The notes below the pieces were generated by a model that was not told where the DNA came from, did not search any database, and worked only from the letters and a program-made list of their open reading frames with translations. The translations under genes and the position numbers were made by a program. DNA of 64,000 nucleotides from Acidobacteria bacterium Ga0074141 (lineage in GTDB: Bacteria > Acidobacteriota > Blastocatellia > Pyrinomonadales > Pyrinomonadaceae). The stretch covers positions 222,157 to 286,156 of the forward strand of contig LNDP01000023.1 in assembly GCA_001464665.1 (NCBI GenBank), given 5' to 3'. Shown one piece after another: positions 51,540 through 60,124 of this stretch (positions are counted from its first letter, which is position 1; each line of letters starts with the position of its first letter).

Positions 51540-53405
51540 ATGTTCAACACCCGTCCTGCCGCTTTTTTCCTCGCAATTCTTGTGTTTTCGTTCCCGGCCA
51601 TAGCTCAGACTGCCGTTTCGTCGGGTACTTCAGGTGCTGCATCCGGTCTCCGGACGCCGATAATAAGGCTTGCTGAGGTCCGCGAGGGCATGCGCGGAAC
51701 GGCCCGCACAGTCTTTCGCGGCACCGAGCCGGAGGAATTTAACGTAGAGATCATCGGCATTCTACCGGGCGGCGTCGGGCCAAAACAGGACCTGATCATC
51801 GGCCGGATCAGCGGCGGCGGTGCGGATCGAACGGCGGTTTTTGCCGGAATGTCGGGCTCGCCGGTCTATGTTGATGGGAAGCTGATCGGTGCGATCTCAT
51901 ACGCATTTCCCTTTTCAAAAGAGCCGATCTGCGGGATAACGCCGATCGAACAGATGGTCGAGATCTTTGAATCGAACGAGGCGAATCGCCGAACGTCGGC
52001 GCCGCAAGCGATATCTTTTGCGGAGATCGCGTCGGCGAAGATGCCGGAGCTGACGCATACGGTCGATAACGGAATGCTCGCCGCAACAACCTCGACCAAC
52101 CCGATGATGGCATCGATCGCCGGGCAGACATTCCGGCCGATCGCGATGCCGCTTACCTTTAGCGGAATTTCACAGCAGACTCTCGATTTATTTGCTCCGC
52201 AGTTGATGCGGGCCGGCATGGTCCCGGTCGCGGCGGCCGGCGGAACCTCACCGATCTCTCCAATGAAAGTTGCCGACGAGAAGACACTTCAGCCCGGTGC
52301 TTCCGTCTCAATGCAAATGACCCGCGGCGATTACAGTCTTGCCTCTTCCGGCACGGTTACGCTCCGCGAGGGCGACCGCATTTATGCCTTCGGCCATCCG
52401 TTTTTAAGCCTCGGAGTCTCGGACCTTCCGATGTCGGAATCGAGCGTCGTGACGGTCGTGCCGAACGTCAACAATTCCTTTAAGCTCGCCGTGCCGACAG
52501 CAATGGTCGGGACGATGACGCAGGACCGGGCGACCGGCGTGTTCGGCAAACTCGGCCAGGCACCGAAAATGATCCCGGTGAAACTCAACATTGAATCAAG
52601 CCGCGGCAAACGCGACACGATCAATTTTGAAATGGCGAAAGACGAGTTCCTAACGCCGCTGCTGCTCAACATTGCCATTTATAATTCGCTTGTCGCACAA
52701 GAGCGGACGATTGGCGAGACGACCGTGTTCCTCCAAGGCGAGATCAGATTCAATGGACAAAATCCGGTGAAGATAGATCGCCGATTTGCCGGCGGCCAGT
52801 CCGCGATGATGGCGGCGGGCTCGATCGCGGCACCGGTGAACGCAATGCTCCGGAGCCGGTTCGACGACCTCGATATGACCGGCATCGAACTCGACCTCAA
52901 GATGATCGACGGCAGCCGGACCGCCTCGCTCGAACGCATATCGGTCGACCGTTCGGAGGTTCGCCCCGGCGAGACGGTGGAGATCACCGCCTATGCTCGG
53001 GCGACCGATGGCCGCATCTATACAGAACGGATTCCCTTCGTCGTCCCGAGCGACGCCCCGGCCGGGCAGCTTTCGATACTGCTCGGCGATGGTGGTGCCG
53101 TTCTCAAGACCGATGCCGTTCAGCACTTCACTCCAGGCTCGCTCAGCGAACTTATCGACGGTGTGAACAAAACGCGAACGCCGGATCGGCTTTACCTAAA
53201 GGTGACGCGAGCTTCAAAGGGTATGATCATAGGCTCGGCCGAGATGACGAACCTGCCGCCATCGGTCCTTGCCACGCTTTCAAGCTCGCGAAGCTCGGGC
53301 GGGTCGAAGGCTCATGTTGAAACGGTCGTCGTCGAGGCGATGGTCCCGCAGTCGGAGATGATAATTTCGGGCGAGCAGAAGCTCGAGATCGTCGTAGTTC
53401 GGTAA
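51540..53405 (+). CDS. secreted SpoIVB-type (S55) serine protease domain protein
   Basis: Signal peptide ending AIAQ at residue 23. The S55 domain (about 40-350) contains EVREGMRGTARTVFRG, EEFNVEIIGILPGG, LIIGRISGGG and the nucleophile motif AGMSGSPVYVDGKLIGAISY (S105). AFGHPFLSLG near 280 carries the histidine region of the family. The C-terminal part (about 350-621) has beta domains of unknown type. In Bacillus SpoIVB is a sporulation signalling protease; this organism shows no sporulation genes here, and S55 proteins are common in Acidobacteriota. ATG at 51540. A terminator follows. Confidence 0.88.
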   Translation: MFNTRPAAFFLAILVFSFPAIAQTAVSSGTSGAASGLRTPIIRLAEVREGMRGTARTVFRGTEPEEFNVEIIGILPGGVGPKQDLIIGRISGGGADRTAVFAGMSGSPVYVDGKLIGAISYAFPFSKEPICGITPIEQMVEIFESNEANRRTSAPQAISFAEIASAKMPELTHTVDNGMLAATTSTNPMMASIAGQTFRPIAMPLTFSGISQQTLDLFAPQLMRAGMVPVAAAGGTSPISPMKVADEKTLQPGASVSMQMTRGDYSLASSGTVTLREGDRIYAFGHPFLSLGVSDLPMSESSVVTVVPNVNNSFKLAVPTAMVGTMTQDRATGVFGKLGQAPKMIPVKLNIESSRGKRDTINFEMAKDEFLTPLLLNIAIYNSLVAQERTIGETTVFLQGEIRFNGQNPVKIDRRFAGGQSAMMAAGSIAAPVNAMLRSRFDDLDMTGIELDLKMIDGSRTASLERISVDRSEVRPGETVEITAYARATDGRIYTERIPFVVPSDAPAGQLSILLGDGGAVLKTDAVQHFTPGSLSELIDGVNKTRTPDRLYLKVTRASKGMIIGSAEMTNLPPSVLATLSSSRSSGGSKAHVETVVVEAMVPQSEMIISGEQKLEIVVVR

Positions 53406-53430
53406 GCCGAAACCACGTGAAAAAAAGTAA

Positions 53431-53460
53431 GGTCAGTGGCCGGTGCCATTGACCTTTTTT
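53431..53460 (+). terminator. Rho-independent terminator after the S55 protease gene
   Basis: GGTCAGTGGC pairs with GCCATTGACC (one G-T pair) around a CGGT loop and is followed by six T; an A tract precedes it. It separates the protease from the HD hydrolase gene. Confidence 0.82.
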
Positions 53461-53482
53461 CTTTGTTTCGGCAGACTGGAAT

Positions 53483-54022
53483 ATGAACACTACAAAACTG
53501 ATACTCCACGCCGCGAGCTTTGCGGCCTACCGCCACCGCGACGGGCGCCGCAAAGGCAGCGACGCCCAACCTTACATAAATCACCCGCTCGACGTTGCCA
53601 ATATGCTGTGCGATATCGGCGGCATCGACGACCCCGAGATCCTGGCTGCGGCCATTCTCCACGACACGGTCGAGGACACGGAATCGACCGGCGACGAGAT
53701 CCGCGAGCTATTTGGCGAGCGAGTTGCCGGCTATGTGCTTGAGGTGACCGACGACAAGAGCCTGCCGAAAGCGGAACGAAAGCAGTTGCAGGTCGAACAC
53801 GCTCCGCACCTCACGCCGGGGGCGAAGGCCATAAAACTCGCCGACAAGATCAGCAACATAACGGAAATTGCGAACCACCCGCCGGCCGATTGGCCGCAGG
53901 AACGCCGTCGGGAATATATCGAGTGGGCCGAGCGTGTAGTCGCCGGGCTCCGCGGAGTGAACCCGGTGCTCGAAAAGCACTTCGATGAAGCAGCCGCACG
54001 CGCCCGGTCAAAGTTCTCGTGA
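53483..54022 (+). CDS. Mesh1-like HD-domain (p)ppGpp hydrolase
   Basis: A 179-residue single HD domain: AAYRHRDGRRKGSDAQPYINHPLDVANML (substrate and first His), AAILHDTVEDTESTGDEI (HD plus ED) and AIKLADKISNITEI (final Asp). This is the hydrolase part of RelA/SpoT proteins without a synthetase, as in Mesh1/small alarmone hydrolases. It would degrade (p)ppGpp or a related nucleotide (Mesh1 also accepts NADPH). ATG at 53483, after a terminator, so probably monocistronic. Confidence 0.9.
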   Translation: MNTTKLILHAASFAAYRHRDGRRKGSDAQPYINHPLDVANMLCDIGGIDDPEILAAAILHDTVEDTESTGDEIRELFGERVAGYVLEVTDDKSLPKAERKQLQVEHAPHLTPGAKAIKLADKISNITEIANHPPADWPQERRREYIEWAERVVAGLRGVNPVLEKHFDEAAARARSKFS

Positions 54023-54097
54023 TCCGAATAGAGCGAAGGTGATGAGGGTCGAAACTTAGCACCTTTCACTTCCAACTTATTCCGAGATTGCTGCCGG

Positions 54098-54541
54098 CTA
54101 TTCTAGCCCGGCTTCGCCCTCGGACCAAGCTTCGCCGTCGGCGTAAACCTCTTTTTTCCAGATCGGGACGGTGCGTTTGAGTTCCTTGATCATCCATTCG
54201 CAGGCGGCGAAAGCGGCCTTGCGGTGCGGTGCGGTGACGGAAACAACAACACTCGTCTCGCCGATCGCAAGCCGCCCGAGCCGGTGCACAATGCCGATGG
54301 CCGAAACCTCAAACTCCGCTTTCGCCCGCTCGATCAGCTTCGCCATCTCCTTCAGAGCCATCGGCTCATAGGCCTCGTAAACCAAATATTCCGTTTCCCG
54401 CATCTCGCCCGATTCCCTGTCTTTCGTAAACCTCCGAGCATACCCATCCAAAGTAACCGTCGCCCCACACTCCGCCGGCACCACCCGCCGGGCCACAGCA
54501 GCAAGATCGATCGGGTCCGTTGTAAGTTCGTAGAAATCCAT
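54098..54541 (-). CDS. moaE: molybdopterin synthase catalytic subunit
   Basis: Large subunit of molybdopterin synthase; uses thiocarboxylated MoaD to put sulfur on precursor Z. Conserved blocks: GATVTLDGYARRFTKDRESGE, LVYEAYEPMALKEM, VSAIGIVHRLGRLAIGETSV, SVTAPHRKAAFAACEWMIKELKRTVPIWKKE. Active-site Lys and Arg are present. 147 residues. The C-terminus (DGEAWSEGEAG) is acidic. ATG at 54541. It was evidently next to moaD before a RAYT element entered between them. Confidence 0.95.
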   Translation of the reverse strand: MDFYELTTDPIDLAAVARRVVPAECGATVTLDGYARRFTKDRESGEMRETEYLVYEAYEPMALKEMAKLIERAKAEFEVSAIGIVHRLGRLAIGETSVVVSVTAPHRKAAFAACEWMIKELKRTVPIWKKEVYADGEAWSEGEAGLE

Positions 54542-54593
54542 TTATGAATCGTCGGGGCGAAGCCGTTCTTGTTATTAAATCAACTGCGCTGCA

Positions 54594-54651
54594 GTCGGGC
54601 TATTGCCCGACCCTCAAGCCGCCTCCAAAACACTCGGAGGGGCTATGCCCC
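54594..54651. repeat. REP doublet left of the RAYT gene
   Basis: GTCGGGCTATTGCCCGAC (54594-54611) and GGGGCTATGCCCC (54639-54651), two imperfect palindromes. The pair recurs in inverted orientation at 55256-55315, sharing 17 bases of the first and 19 bases (one mismatch) around the second. Confidence 0.85.
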
Positions 54652-54662
54652 GACAAACACGA

Positions 54663-55205
54663 TTATTTTCGCCATTCTAGCTTATTCTTGTCTACCTCAA
54701 GCGGTTCTTCCTCTGCTCGCCTTCCGTGCCAAATTCGAGCACTGGACCATTTCCATTCATTCGGATGATCGATCAACCCTGCCCGCACCGGATTGAGGTG
54801 CGTGTATTGAATCCGCTGCCAGAGCATCTGCTCGTTCCAGAGCAAACGCACGTCCGGATGACGCTGCCAGATAGTGTATTTCGAGCCATCTGAACGATCA
54901 CTGATCCGCAATTTTTCCAGGGATTCGGCGTGGCCGGAATTCTTAAGATGATCGATCACTCTGCGCCCGACCCGGCCGTTTACAAACCGCAGTATCTCTG
55001 TCGATTTCAACGTGCTGTCAGTCACCAAATGGATATGATCCAGCATGATCACGAACGCAAAAATGAGAAAATTGTACTTTGTCCGAGCCTCCGCAATCGC
55101 ATCACAGGTGAGCTGGGCGATGGCTGGCGTTCTGAAAATTGGCAGCCGTTTATGCGTGACGGATGTAAGGTAGAAGGCAGGTGAGTCTTTCGATATACGA
55201 AACAT
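54663..55205 (-). CDS. REP-associated tyrosine transposase (RAYT, Y1_Tnp)
   Basis: A 180-residue HUH-type transposase: MFRISKDSPAFYLTSVTHKRLPIF at the start, the HUH motif MLDHIHLVTD, and the C-terminal YTHLNPVRAGLIDHPNEWKWSSA block that is diagnostic of RAYTs. The ATG at 55205 is chosen because the open frame further upstream runs through the REP sequence. The gene is intact. Sits on the same strand as moaD and moaE, which it separates. Confidence 0.92.
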   Translation of the reverse strand: MFRISKDSPAFYLTSVTHKRLPIFRTPAIAQLTCDAIAEARTKYNFLIFAFVIMLDHIHLVTDSTLKSTEILRFVNGRVGRRVIDHLKNSGHAESLEKLRISDRSDGSKYTIWQRHPDVRLLWNEQMLWQRIQYTHLNPVRAGLIDHPNEWKWSSARIWHGRRAEEEPLEVDKNKLEWRK

Positions 55206-55255
55206 ATCGGTCAGGTTCCATTGAAAATAACATATGCGCCCGTTGACCGGGAGCA

Positions 55256-55315
55256 GTCGGGGCACAGCCCCTCCTTTTTTGTGGACTGAAGCCGCACGTT
55301 CGGGCAATAGCCCGA
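55256..55315. repeat. REP doublet right of the RAYT gene
   Basis: GTCGGGGCACAGCCCC (55256-55271) and CGGGCAATAGCCCGA (55301-55315). Reverse complement of the left doublet with a slightly different spacer. Confidence 0.85.
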
Positions 55316-55342
55316 CCGCAATGCGACACGGAAAAGTTTAAC

Positions 55343-55591
55343 CTATCCGCCTGAGACTGGGGTGAAGATGGCTACTTCGTAGCCGTGTTCAAGCGGGGTT
55401 GCCGGATCGGCGTATTCTTCATTTACGGCAAAGAGGAGTTTCTGGCCGGCGAGTCCGGGGTGTTTAGATTTGAGGCTTTCGACGAATTCGCCCACGGTCG
55501 AGCCCTCCGCGAGTTCGACCTCAGCTTCACGGGTTCCGGCCGCATCGGCTGCAGCTCCGAAAAAAAGTACTCGTGTCCGCTTATTGGTCAT
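55343..55591 (-). CDS. moaD: molybdopterin synthase sulfur carrier subunit
   Basis: An 82-residue ubiquitin-like protein ending PVSGG, the Gly-Gly terminus that is thiocarboxylated and inserted into MoaE. RVLFFGAAADAAGTREAEVELAEGSTVGEF and LFAVNEEYADPATPLEHGYEVAIFTP are conserved. The ATG at 55591 (MTNKRTRV) starts inside the end of the upstream lipoprotein gene, an 11-base overlap, which suggests translational coupling. Separated from moaE by the RAYT element. Confidence 0.93.
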   Translation of the reverse strand: MTNKRTRVLFFGAAADAAGTREAEVELAEGSTVGEFVESLKSKHPGLAGQKLLFAVNEEYADPATPLEHGYEVAIFTPVSGG

Positions 55592-56165
55592 CCGAAAACT
55601 TTGTGATCTCAATGTCGCGAGTACCGTGTAGACCGATGAACTCTACGATGGATACTCGCTCAGGATATCCGACGATTTCGTCATACTCCGCCGATACGAT
55701 CCAGCCTTTTTCAAGTTCTGACAACATGTATGCAAATAGTTTGTTTATTGTGTCGATCTCCTCAAAGCCGTCTGTCCTCGCTTCGATCAAGTGCTCTGAT
55801 TTTTCGACTAACTCGACCGAAATCGGTTCGTCCTCTTTCACCTTGATCAAGACTGGCAATCGGTTCCAGGGACTCGTGTGCCCTCCCCGATATTTAGCGG
55901 CAACAAAACTATACGACCGGATCCTTTTCTCTTCCCATTTCGAACGTGCCGCAATGATCTCATACTTCAATTGGCTGTATTTGGACTTCCATTCCTTGCG
56001 GAAATTCTCTTCTGCTATCGTTGGAGTTGCCGGCGGCGAGGTGCTGGGCGAGCCTTCTCCGGCCTTCTGCGGAGCGTCATCACCGCCAACCCGCGATTCC
56101 GAACAACTTGCGAAGACTAGGCAACAGAAGCTGCAAAGAAGAAATCGTTTTCGCCACGTTCTCAT
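55581..56165 (-). CDS. lipoprotein, probable DUF6174 family
   Basis: A 194-residue lipoprotein: signal with lipobox VFASC at about residue 21, a Ser/Pro/Thr linker (to about 50), then a domain with KWEEKRIRSYSFVAAKYRGG and GWIVSAEYDEIVGYPERVSIVEFIG, the W...SYSF and YGYP-like pattern of DUF6174. Family function is unknown. It sits between thiG and moaD and overlaps the moaD start. It is more AT-rich than thiG, so it was probably inserted. Confidence 0.72.
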   Translation of the reverse strand: MRTWRKRFLLCSFCCLVFASCSESRVGGDDAPQKAGEGSPSTSPPATPTIAEENFRKEWKSKYSQLKYEIIAARSKWEEKRIRSYSFVAAKYRGGHTSPWNRLPVLIKVKEDEPISVELVEKSEHLIEARTDGFEEIDTINKLFAYMLSELEKGWIVSAEYDEIVGYPERVSIVEFIGLHGTRDIEITKFSDDQ

Positions 56166-56170
56166 AGAGA

Positions 56171-56941
56171 CTACTTGATCGCTCCCGCGATCGGGCTTGA
56201 GGCTGAGGCGTAGAGGCGTTTTGGCATTCGGCCGGCTAGATAGCCTAGGCGGCCGGCTTCGACGGCGAGTTTCATCGCGGTTGCCATTCGGGCCGCGTCT
56301 CCGGCTTCGGCGATGGCGGTGTTCATCAAGATCGCGTCGGCGCCGAGTTCCATCGCGATCGCCGCGTCCGAGGGCACGCCGACCCCGGCATCGACTATGA
56401 TCGTCGCGTCCGGCAGTTGCTCGCGCATTATGCGAAGGTTCGAAGGGTTCTGCACGCCCATCCCAGAACCGATCGGCGCCGCCAGCGGCATCACCGCCGG
56501 GCAGCCCGCATCGAGCAGCTTCTTCGCCATTATCAGGTCGTCCGAAAAATACGGCAGGACGATGAAGCCTTCTTTCACTAAAACCCGTGCCGCCTCGAGC
56601 GTCTGCTCGTTGTCCGGCAAAAGCGTCACCGGGTCGCCGATCACCTCAAGCTTTATCCAGTCCGTTTCGAGCGCTTCGCGGGCCAGACGGGCCGTCCGAA
56701 TTGCGTGCTCGGCGTCGTAACAGCCGGCCGTATTCGGCAGGATCTGCATCGCCGGGTCAAGGTGGTCGAGAAACGATTCGGTCTTTCGGTCAAGCGGAAC
56801 GCGGTTGACCGCGACTGTAACCATCTCCGCCCCCGAAGCCCGATGCGCCGCCTTCATCTCGTCGAATGAACGATACTTCCCGGTCCCAATAATGAGCCGC
56901 GAACTAAATTCCTTACCTGCTAAAACAAACTTGTCTGACAT
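56171..56941 (-). CDS. thiG: thiazole synthase
   Basis: Builds the thiazole phosphate of thiamine from deoxyxylulose 5-phosphate, dehydroglycine and sulfur carried by ThiS. The Schiff-base lysine is K97 in [13 protein letters not shown]. Other blocks: [59 protein letters not shown] and [28 protein letters not shown]. 256 residues, typical. ATG at 56941; thiS lies just upstream, separated by a palindromic repeat. Confidence 0.97.
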   Translation of the reverse strand: MSDKFVLAGKEFSSRLIIGTGKYRSFDEMKAAHRASGAEMVTVAVNRVPLDRKTESFLDHLDPAMQILPNTAGCYDAEHAIRTARLAREALETDWIKLEVIGDPVTLLPDNEQTLEAARVLVKEGFIVLPYFSDDLIMAKKLLDAGCPAVMPLAAPIGSGMGVQNPSNLRIMREQLPDATIIVDAGVGVPSDAAIAMELGADAILMNTAIAEAGDAARMATAMKLAVEAGRLGYLAGRMPKRLYASASSPIAGAIK

Positions 56942-56956
56942 TTGATATGAAAACTA

Positions 56957-57022
56957 CCACAAAGGGCACGGAGAGCACAGAGTTATGAGACACGAACCAG
57001 AGATTCTCTGTGTTCTCTGTGG
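56957..57022. repeat. inverted repeat of the CACAGAG family
   Basis: GAGAGCACAGAG (56971-56982) faces CTCTGTGTTCTCTGTGG (57006-57022), with CCACAAAGG at the left edge. Fills the gap between thiS and thiG and would form a stem in the transcript. Confidence 0.7.
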
Positions 57023-57030
57023 CGAAACTT

Positions 57031-57234
57031 TTAACCCCCGCCGACGAAATGCACGACCTCGATCCGGTCCGATTCGCCCACGGTCGTTTGCTCCCAATTC
57101 TTTCTGCTAATTACCTCTTTATTCAACTCAACCGCTACCCGTTGCCGCGGCAATGAAAAAAGATCGAGAAGCCGGTCAAGCGTGACCTCGCTTTCGATCT
57201 CTTTCTTTTCGCCATTTAGGACTATCGTAACCAT
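57031..57234 (-). CDS. thiS: thiamine biosynthesis sulfur carrier protein ThiS
   Basis: A 67-residue ubiquitin-like protein ending VHFVGGG; the terminal Gly-Gly is thiocarboxylated and donates sulfur to ThiG. VTLDRLLDLF, VAVELNKEVISRKNWEQTTV and DRIEVVHFVGGG are characteristic. The sequence ends in three glycines, as in several ThiS proteins. ATG at 57234. Together with thiG, moaD and moaE it makes this a sulfur-carrier neighbourhood; the activating enzyme (ThiF/MoeB) is not in the window. Confidence 0.94.
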   Translation of the reverse strand: MVTIVLNGEKKEIESEVTLDRLLDLFSLPRQRVAVELNKEVISRKNWEQTTVGESDRIEVVHFVGGG

Positions 57235-57285
57235 CTGTTACGACGATTTTCGCTTATCCGCGGCGGAATTCAAACCCGTCGCGGC

Positions 57286-58170
57286 TTAACCATGCACGAT
57301 CGGCCGGCGTATCTCGGCTTCCTCGCCCTCGCTCATTGCCCTGACCAGAAAAGCCGCACGGCCGGTATTGAACCGCGGAAACTGCACGTTGAGTCGGGCG
57401 ATGCCGTTCGCGTCCGTGCTTGCGTGAAAGATCAGCGGCCGAAATGCTGAACCGAGCACTTTTACCATTATCTGTGCATTGCCGACCACTCGCCGCTCGG
57501 CCCCGCGGCATATCATTATTGTCACCGACCGTCGCTCGCCGCCCTTAAACTTTTGGTCGCCGACCATTTCAATTGTTAGCCGCTCGGTCTGGGCCCGTTC
57601 GCGCCCCGCGAGGTCGCTTACAACGGCGACCGCACTTTCCGGAACCTCCGTCGGCTCCTCGACCACCTCAACGCCATCGACGAACAGCTCTTCTATCTCG
57701 ATCAGCGGATCGGCAAAAACATCGGCCTCAACGTCCGGCATCGGTATCGGAATGCCGTTGTCGCGTGTCTCAAATGGGTCAAACGGCTTCGCGATCGGCT
57801 CGGGCATCACACCGCCGCCGTTCGTCGCAATGGCCGGCTCGCCCGCGGACATCCGCTTCAGGTCCTCGATCCTTCCGGCCTTTATCGCCGCACAGATCAG
57901 CCGATGCTGGCGATTGAGCCTTTCCTCAAGCGCCTTTTCGTCAAATCCCTTTTTGACCAGGTCGTCATATGGCGACCGCTTTGCAGCAAGGATCGTCCCG
58001 CCGATATAAACCAACGAGAGAATTATCGGCCGTTCAAGGCCCTTATCTTCGGTCTGAACGTGATAGACAACACCTTCAAACTCGATATCTGTATTGAATC
58101 CTGAGATCACTGTGGCGTATCGTAAGCGGAGCGGATAGGAAAAATGCGAGAGGCGGCTTCGCGAAACCAT
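57286..58170 (-). CDS. conserved protein of unknown function with C-terminal Ig-like domain
   Basis: A 294-residue protein. The first conserved part (about 24-72: SGFNTDIEFEGVVYHVQTEDKG...SLVYIGGTILAAKRSPYDDLV) resembles a stand-alone domain found in Acidobacteriota proteins of unknown role. A proline- and acid-rich linker (about 115-185) follows. The C-terminal domain (about 195-290) is beta-rich with STDANGIARLNVQFPRF, like carboxypeptidase-regulatory or Ig-like domains. No signal peptide. The ATG at 58170 is uncertain; a GTG at 58110 just before the conserved part is an alternative. Confidence 0.7.
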   Translation of the reverse strand: MVSRSRLSHFSYPLRLRYATVISGFNTDIEFEGVVYHVQTEDKGLERPIILSLVYIGGTILAAKRSPYDDLVKKGFDEKALEERLNRQHRLICAAIKAGRIEDLKRMSAGEPAIATNGGGVMPEPIAKPFDPFETRDNGIPIPMPDVEADVFADPLIEIEELFVDGVEVVEEPTEVPESAVAVVSDLAGRERAQTERLTIEMVGDQKFKGGERRSVTIMICRGAERRVVGNAQIMVKVLGSAFRPLIFHASTDANGIARLNVQFPRFNTGRAAFLVRAMSEGEEAEIRRPIVHG

Positions 58171-58296
58171 TATGAAATTAGCACGAAAACCGCTTATGGG
58201 TCAATGTTTTTGATGCAATCGGCGCGGCTTCGCAACGTCGGCGAAGGCTTCCGGGAATGTCCGCAAACGCCGCAGGAATGCCGAGACCTATGTGCC

Positions 58297-58325
58297 TTGA
58301 CACTATCAAGGGGTTAACATACGAT
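58297..58325 (+). promoter_or_regulatory. sigma70-type promoter of the nuo operon
   Basis: A perfect TTGACA (58297-58302), 17-base spacer, and TACGAT (58320-58325). The start codon of nuoA lies about 90 bases downstream. The only strong promoter-like sequence in the 245-base divergent gap. Confidence 0.6.
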
Positions 58326-58414
58326 TTACTTTGAATCGAAGACAAGGAAACCGCATGAGAAAGCGTTGAAGTAGCGTCTTCGATGCGTTTCCTATTCCTG
58401 CTCAAGGGACGAAA

Positions 58415-58912
58415 ATGGCCACTTTCAACCTAATGGATTACGCCCCGATCGGCTTGATGTTCCTCGTCGCCATCGGGTTCGGTCTCAGCCAACTGCTCGT
58501 TACCCAGCTCATCGGCCCAAAGAAACGGACCGCGACCAAGCTGATGCCCTACGAGTGCGGAAAAGACCCGGTCGGCTCGGCCCGCGACCGCTTTTCGATC
58601 AAGTTTTATGTGGTCGCCGTTACATTTCTTCTCTTCGACCTCGAAATTCTTTTCATGATCCCGTTCGCCGTGGCCTTCAAATCGCTGCTCGGCATTGAGA
58701 AGATGACCGGCGTAATGTATGGCACCATTGCCTTTATCGGCATTATGATCTTCTTGGCGACGGTCGTTATCGGGCTGATCTACGACTGGAAGAAAGGAGC
58801 ATTTGACTGGAGTTCGCAGGCTCGGGCTTCGGCAAGGGCTCAGGCGATCGCGATGCGAAAATCGCGGTCGAGAGAGGTTGATGGCCACGGCGACCTGCAG
58901 CGTGCGGCCTAA
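58415..58912 (+). CDS. nuoA: NADH-quinone oxidoreductase subunit A
   Basis: Small membrane subunit of complex I, at the junction with the quinone site. Three hydrophobic helices (about 8-30, 63-88 and 97-120) and the loop [24 protein letters not shown], with the conserved cysteine that marks Nuo[19 protein letters not shown] is the second diagnostic segment. At 165 residues it is longer than the usual 120-150, with a basic C-terminal tail ([19 protein letters not shown]). AGGGA ribosome-binding site before the ATG at 58415. Confidence 0.95.
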   Translation: MATFNLMDYAPIGLMFLVAIGFGLSQLLVTQLIGPKKRTATKLMPYECGKDPVGSARDRFSIKFYVVAVTFLLFDLEILFMIPFAVAFKSLLGIEKMTGVMYGTIAFIGIMIFLATVVIGLIYDWKKGAFDWSSQARASARAQAIAMRKSRSREVDGHGDLQRAA

Positions 58913-58924
58913 GAAAGAACAAGT

Positions 58925-59572
58925 ATGGGTTTAGAGAACAAAATTTTCGAATCGCTTCCGGACGTCCTGACCGTAAGGCTCGACGCCGTCGTCAACTGGG
59001 CCCGAAAATCGAGCCTCTGGCCGGCGACCTTCGGCCTTGCGTGCTGTGCCATCGAGATGATGAACACGGTCTCTGCCCGAAATGATCTTTCTCGCTTTGG
59101 TGCGGAAACCTTCCGGGCGAGCCCGCGGCAAGCCGACGTAATGATCGTCTCGGGCCGCGTTTCGCGTAAGATGGCCCCGGTGCTCCGCCGCATCTATGAC
59201 CAGATGCCCGAGCCGAAATGGGTCATCTCAATGGGAGCCTGTGCGACATCGGGCGGCGTTTTTGATAACTACGCCATCGTTCAGGGCGTTGACAAGATCG
59301 TGCCGGTCGATGTTTACGTGCCCGGCTGCCCGCCGCGGCCCGAGATGCTCGTCCATGCCATCACGATGCTGCAGGACAAGATAATGAAGGAATCGGTCAA
59401 GGATCGGACCGATACCATTGAGTCAGAATCCCGCGAGTCCTTGGTCCCGGGTACGCTTCCCGTCACGGAAGGCACTGCCCTCGAACGCGAGACCGAGGTC
59501 GAGGTTGCTCAGAATAATGTTTCGCGGCCCTATACGATCCCATCGCGGCACGAACGCCGCCGGTCGTTCTAG
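58925..59572 (+). CDS. nuoB: NADH-quinone oxidoreductase subunit B
   Basis: Peripheral subunit holding cluster N2, the last iron-sulfur centre before quinone. The four ligands are present: the tandem C40-C41 in [12 protein letters not shown] in MGACATSGG, and C in [10 protein letters not shown]. 215 residues; beyond about 165 there is a charged extension ([18 protein letters not shown]...) not present in most NuoB proteins. ATG at 58925, 12 bases from nuoA. Confidence 0.97.
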   Translation: MGLENKIFESLPDVLTVRLDAVVNWARKSSLWPATFGLACCAIEMMNTVSARNDLSRFGAETFRASPRQADVMIVSGRVSRKMAPVLRRIYDQMPEPKWVISMGACATSGGVFDNYAIVQGVDKIVPVDVYVPGCPPRPEMLVHAITMLQDKIMKESVKDRTDTIESESRESLVPGTLPVTEGTALERETEVEVAQNNVSRPYTIPSRHERRRSF

Positions 59573-59643
59573 GCTGCATTTGTTTCAAGGTCCTTAATTT
59601 ATTGGGTTCGGCACGCCTTGCGAGGTGTGCCTTTTATCGGATT

Positions 59644-60123
59644 ATGACCGAAAAACTCCACGAATTCGTGGAATCACTCAAAATTGCAAATCCCGAATGG
59701 GTCGGCGATGTGAAAGACGCCCTCGGCGAGGTGACCGTTACCGTTCCGCGCGAGCATATCTTTGCCGCCTGCGAGTTCCTTCGCGATTCGCTCGGGTTTG
59801 ATCTGCTTGCGGACCTTTGCGGCTGCGACCGCGGGCCCGAGGATGATCCGCGGTTCGAGGTGAACTATCACCTTTTCTCGACAACGCACCACAAACGGCT
59901 TCGGCTCAAGGTACTCCTCAGCGAGGACGACCCGCAGGTAGAAAGCGTTACGCCGCTTTGGAAATCGGCCGATTGGCATGAACGCGAGACCTTCGACCTG
60001 GTCGGCGTTATTTTTGAGAATCACCCGGACCTTCGAAGGATATTACTGCCGTCCGACTTCGACGGCCATGCATTGAGAAAAGATTACCCGCTGCGCGGCT
60101 ACGAGCCATACAGCATGAACTGA
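59644..60123 (+). CDS. nuoC: NADH-quinone oxidoreductase subunit C
   Basis: 30-kDa-type subunit of the complex I peripheral arm. The conserved signature WHERETFDLVGVIFENHPDLRRILLPSDFDGHALRKDYPLRGYE is at about residues 108-152. DLLADLCGCDRGPEDDPRFEVNYHLFS is the upstream conserved part. 159 residues from the ATG at 59644; a start 14 codons upstream lacks homology. Separated from nuoD by an inserted secreted-protein gene. Confidence 0.95.
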   Translation: MTEKLHEFVESLKIANPEWVGDVKDALGEVTVTVPREHIFAACEFLRDSLGFDLLADLCGCDRGPEDDPRFEVNYHLFSTTHHKRLRLKVLLSEDDPQVESVTPLWKSADWHERETFDLVGVIFENHPDLRRILLPSDFDGHALRKDYPLRGYEPYSMN

Positions 60124-60124
60124 A

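Larger units (their letters stand above)
54585..55327 (-). mobile_element. RAYT/REP element inserted between moaD and moaE
   Basis: About 740 bases: a REP-associated tyrosine transposase gene with inverted REP doublets on both sides (54594-54651 and 55256-55315). RAYTs process REP hairpins in single-stranded form and are thought to spread REPIN elements. Boundaries are estimated from the outer REP edges; no target duplication is apparent, as expected for the IS200/IS605-related mechanism. Confidence 0.8.

Noticed and set aside
57235-58414. TPP riboswitch upstream of thiS-thiG
   Set aside because: No thi-box-like CTGAGA...ACCTGATCTGG sequence was seen on the minus strand before thiS or before the upstream gene.
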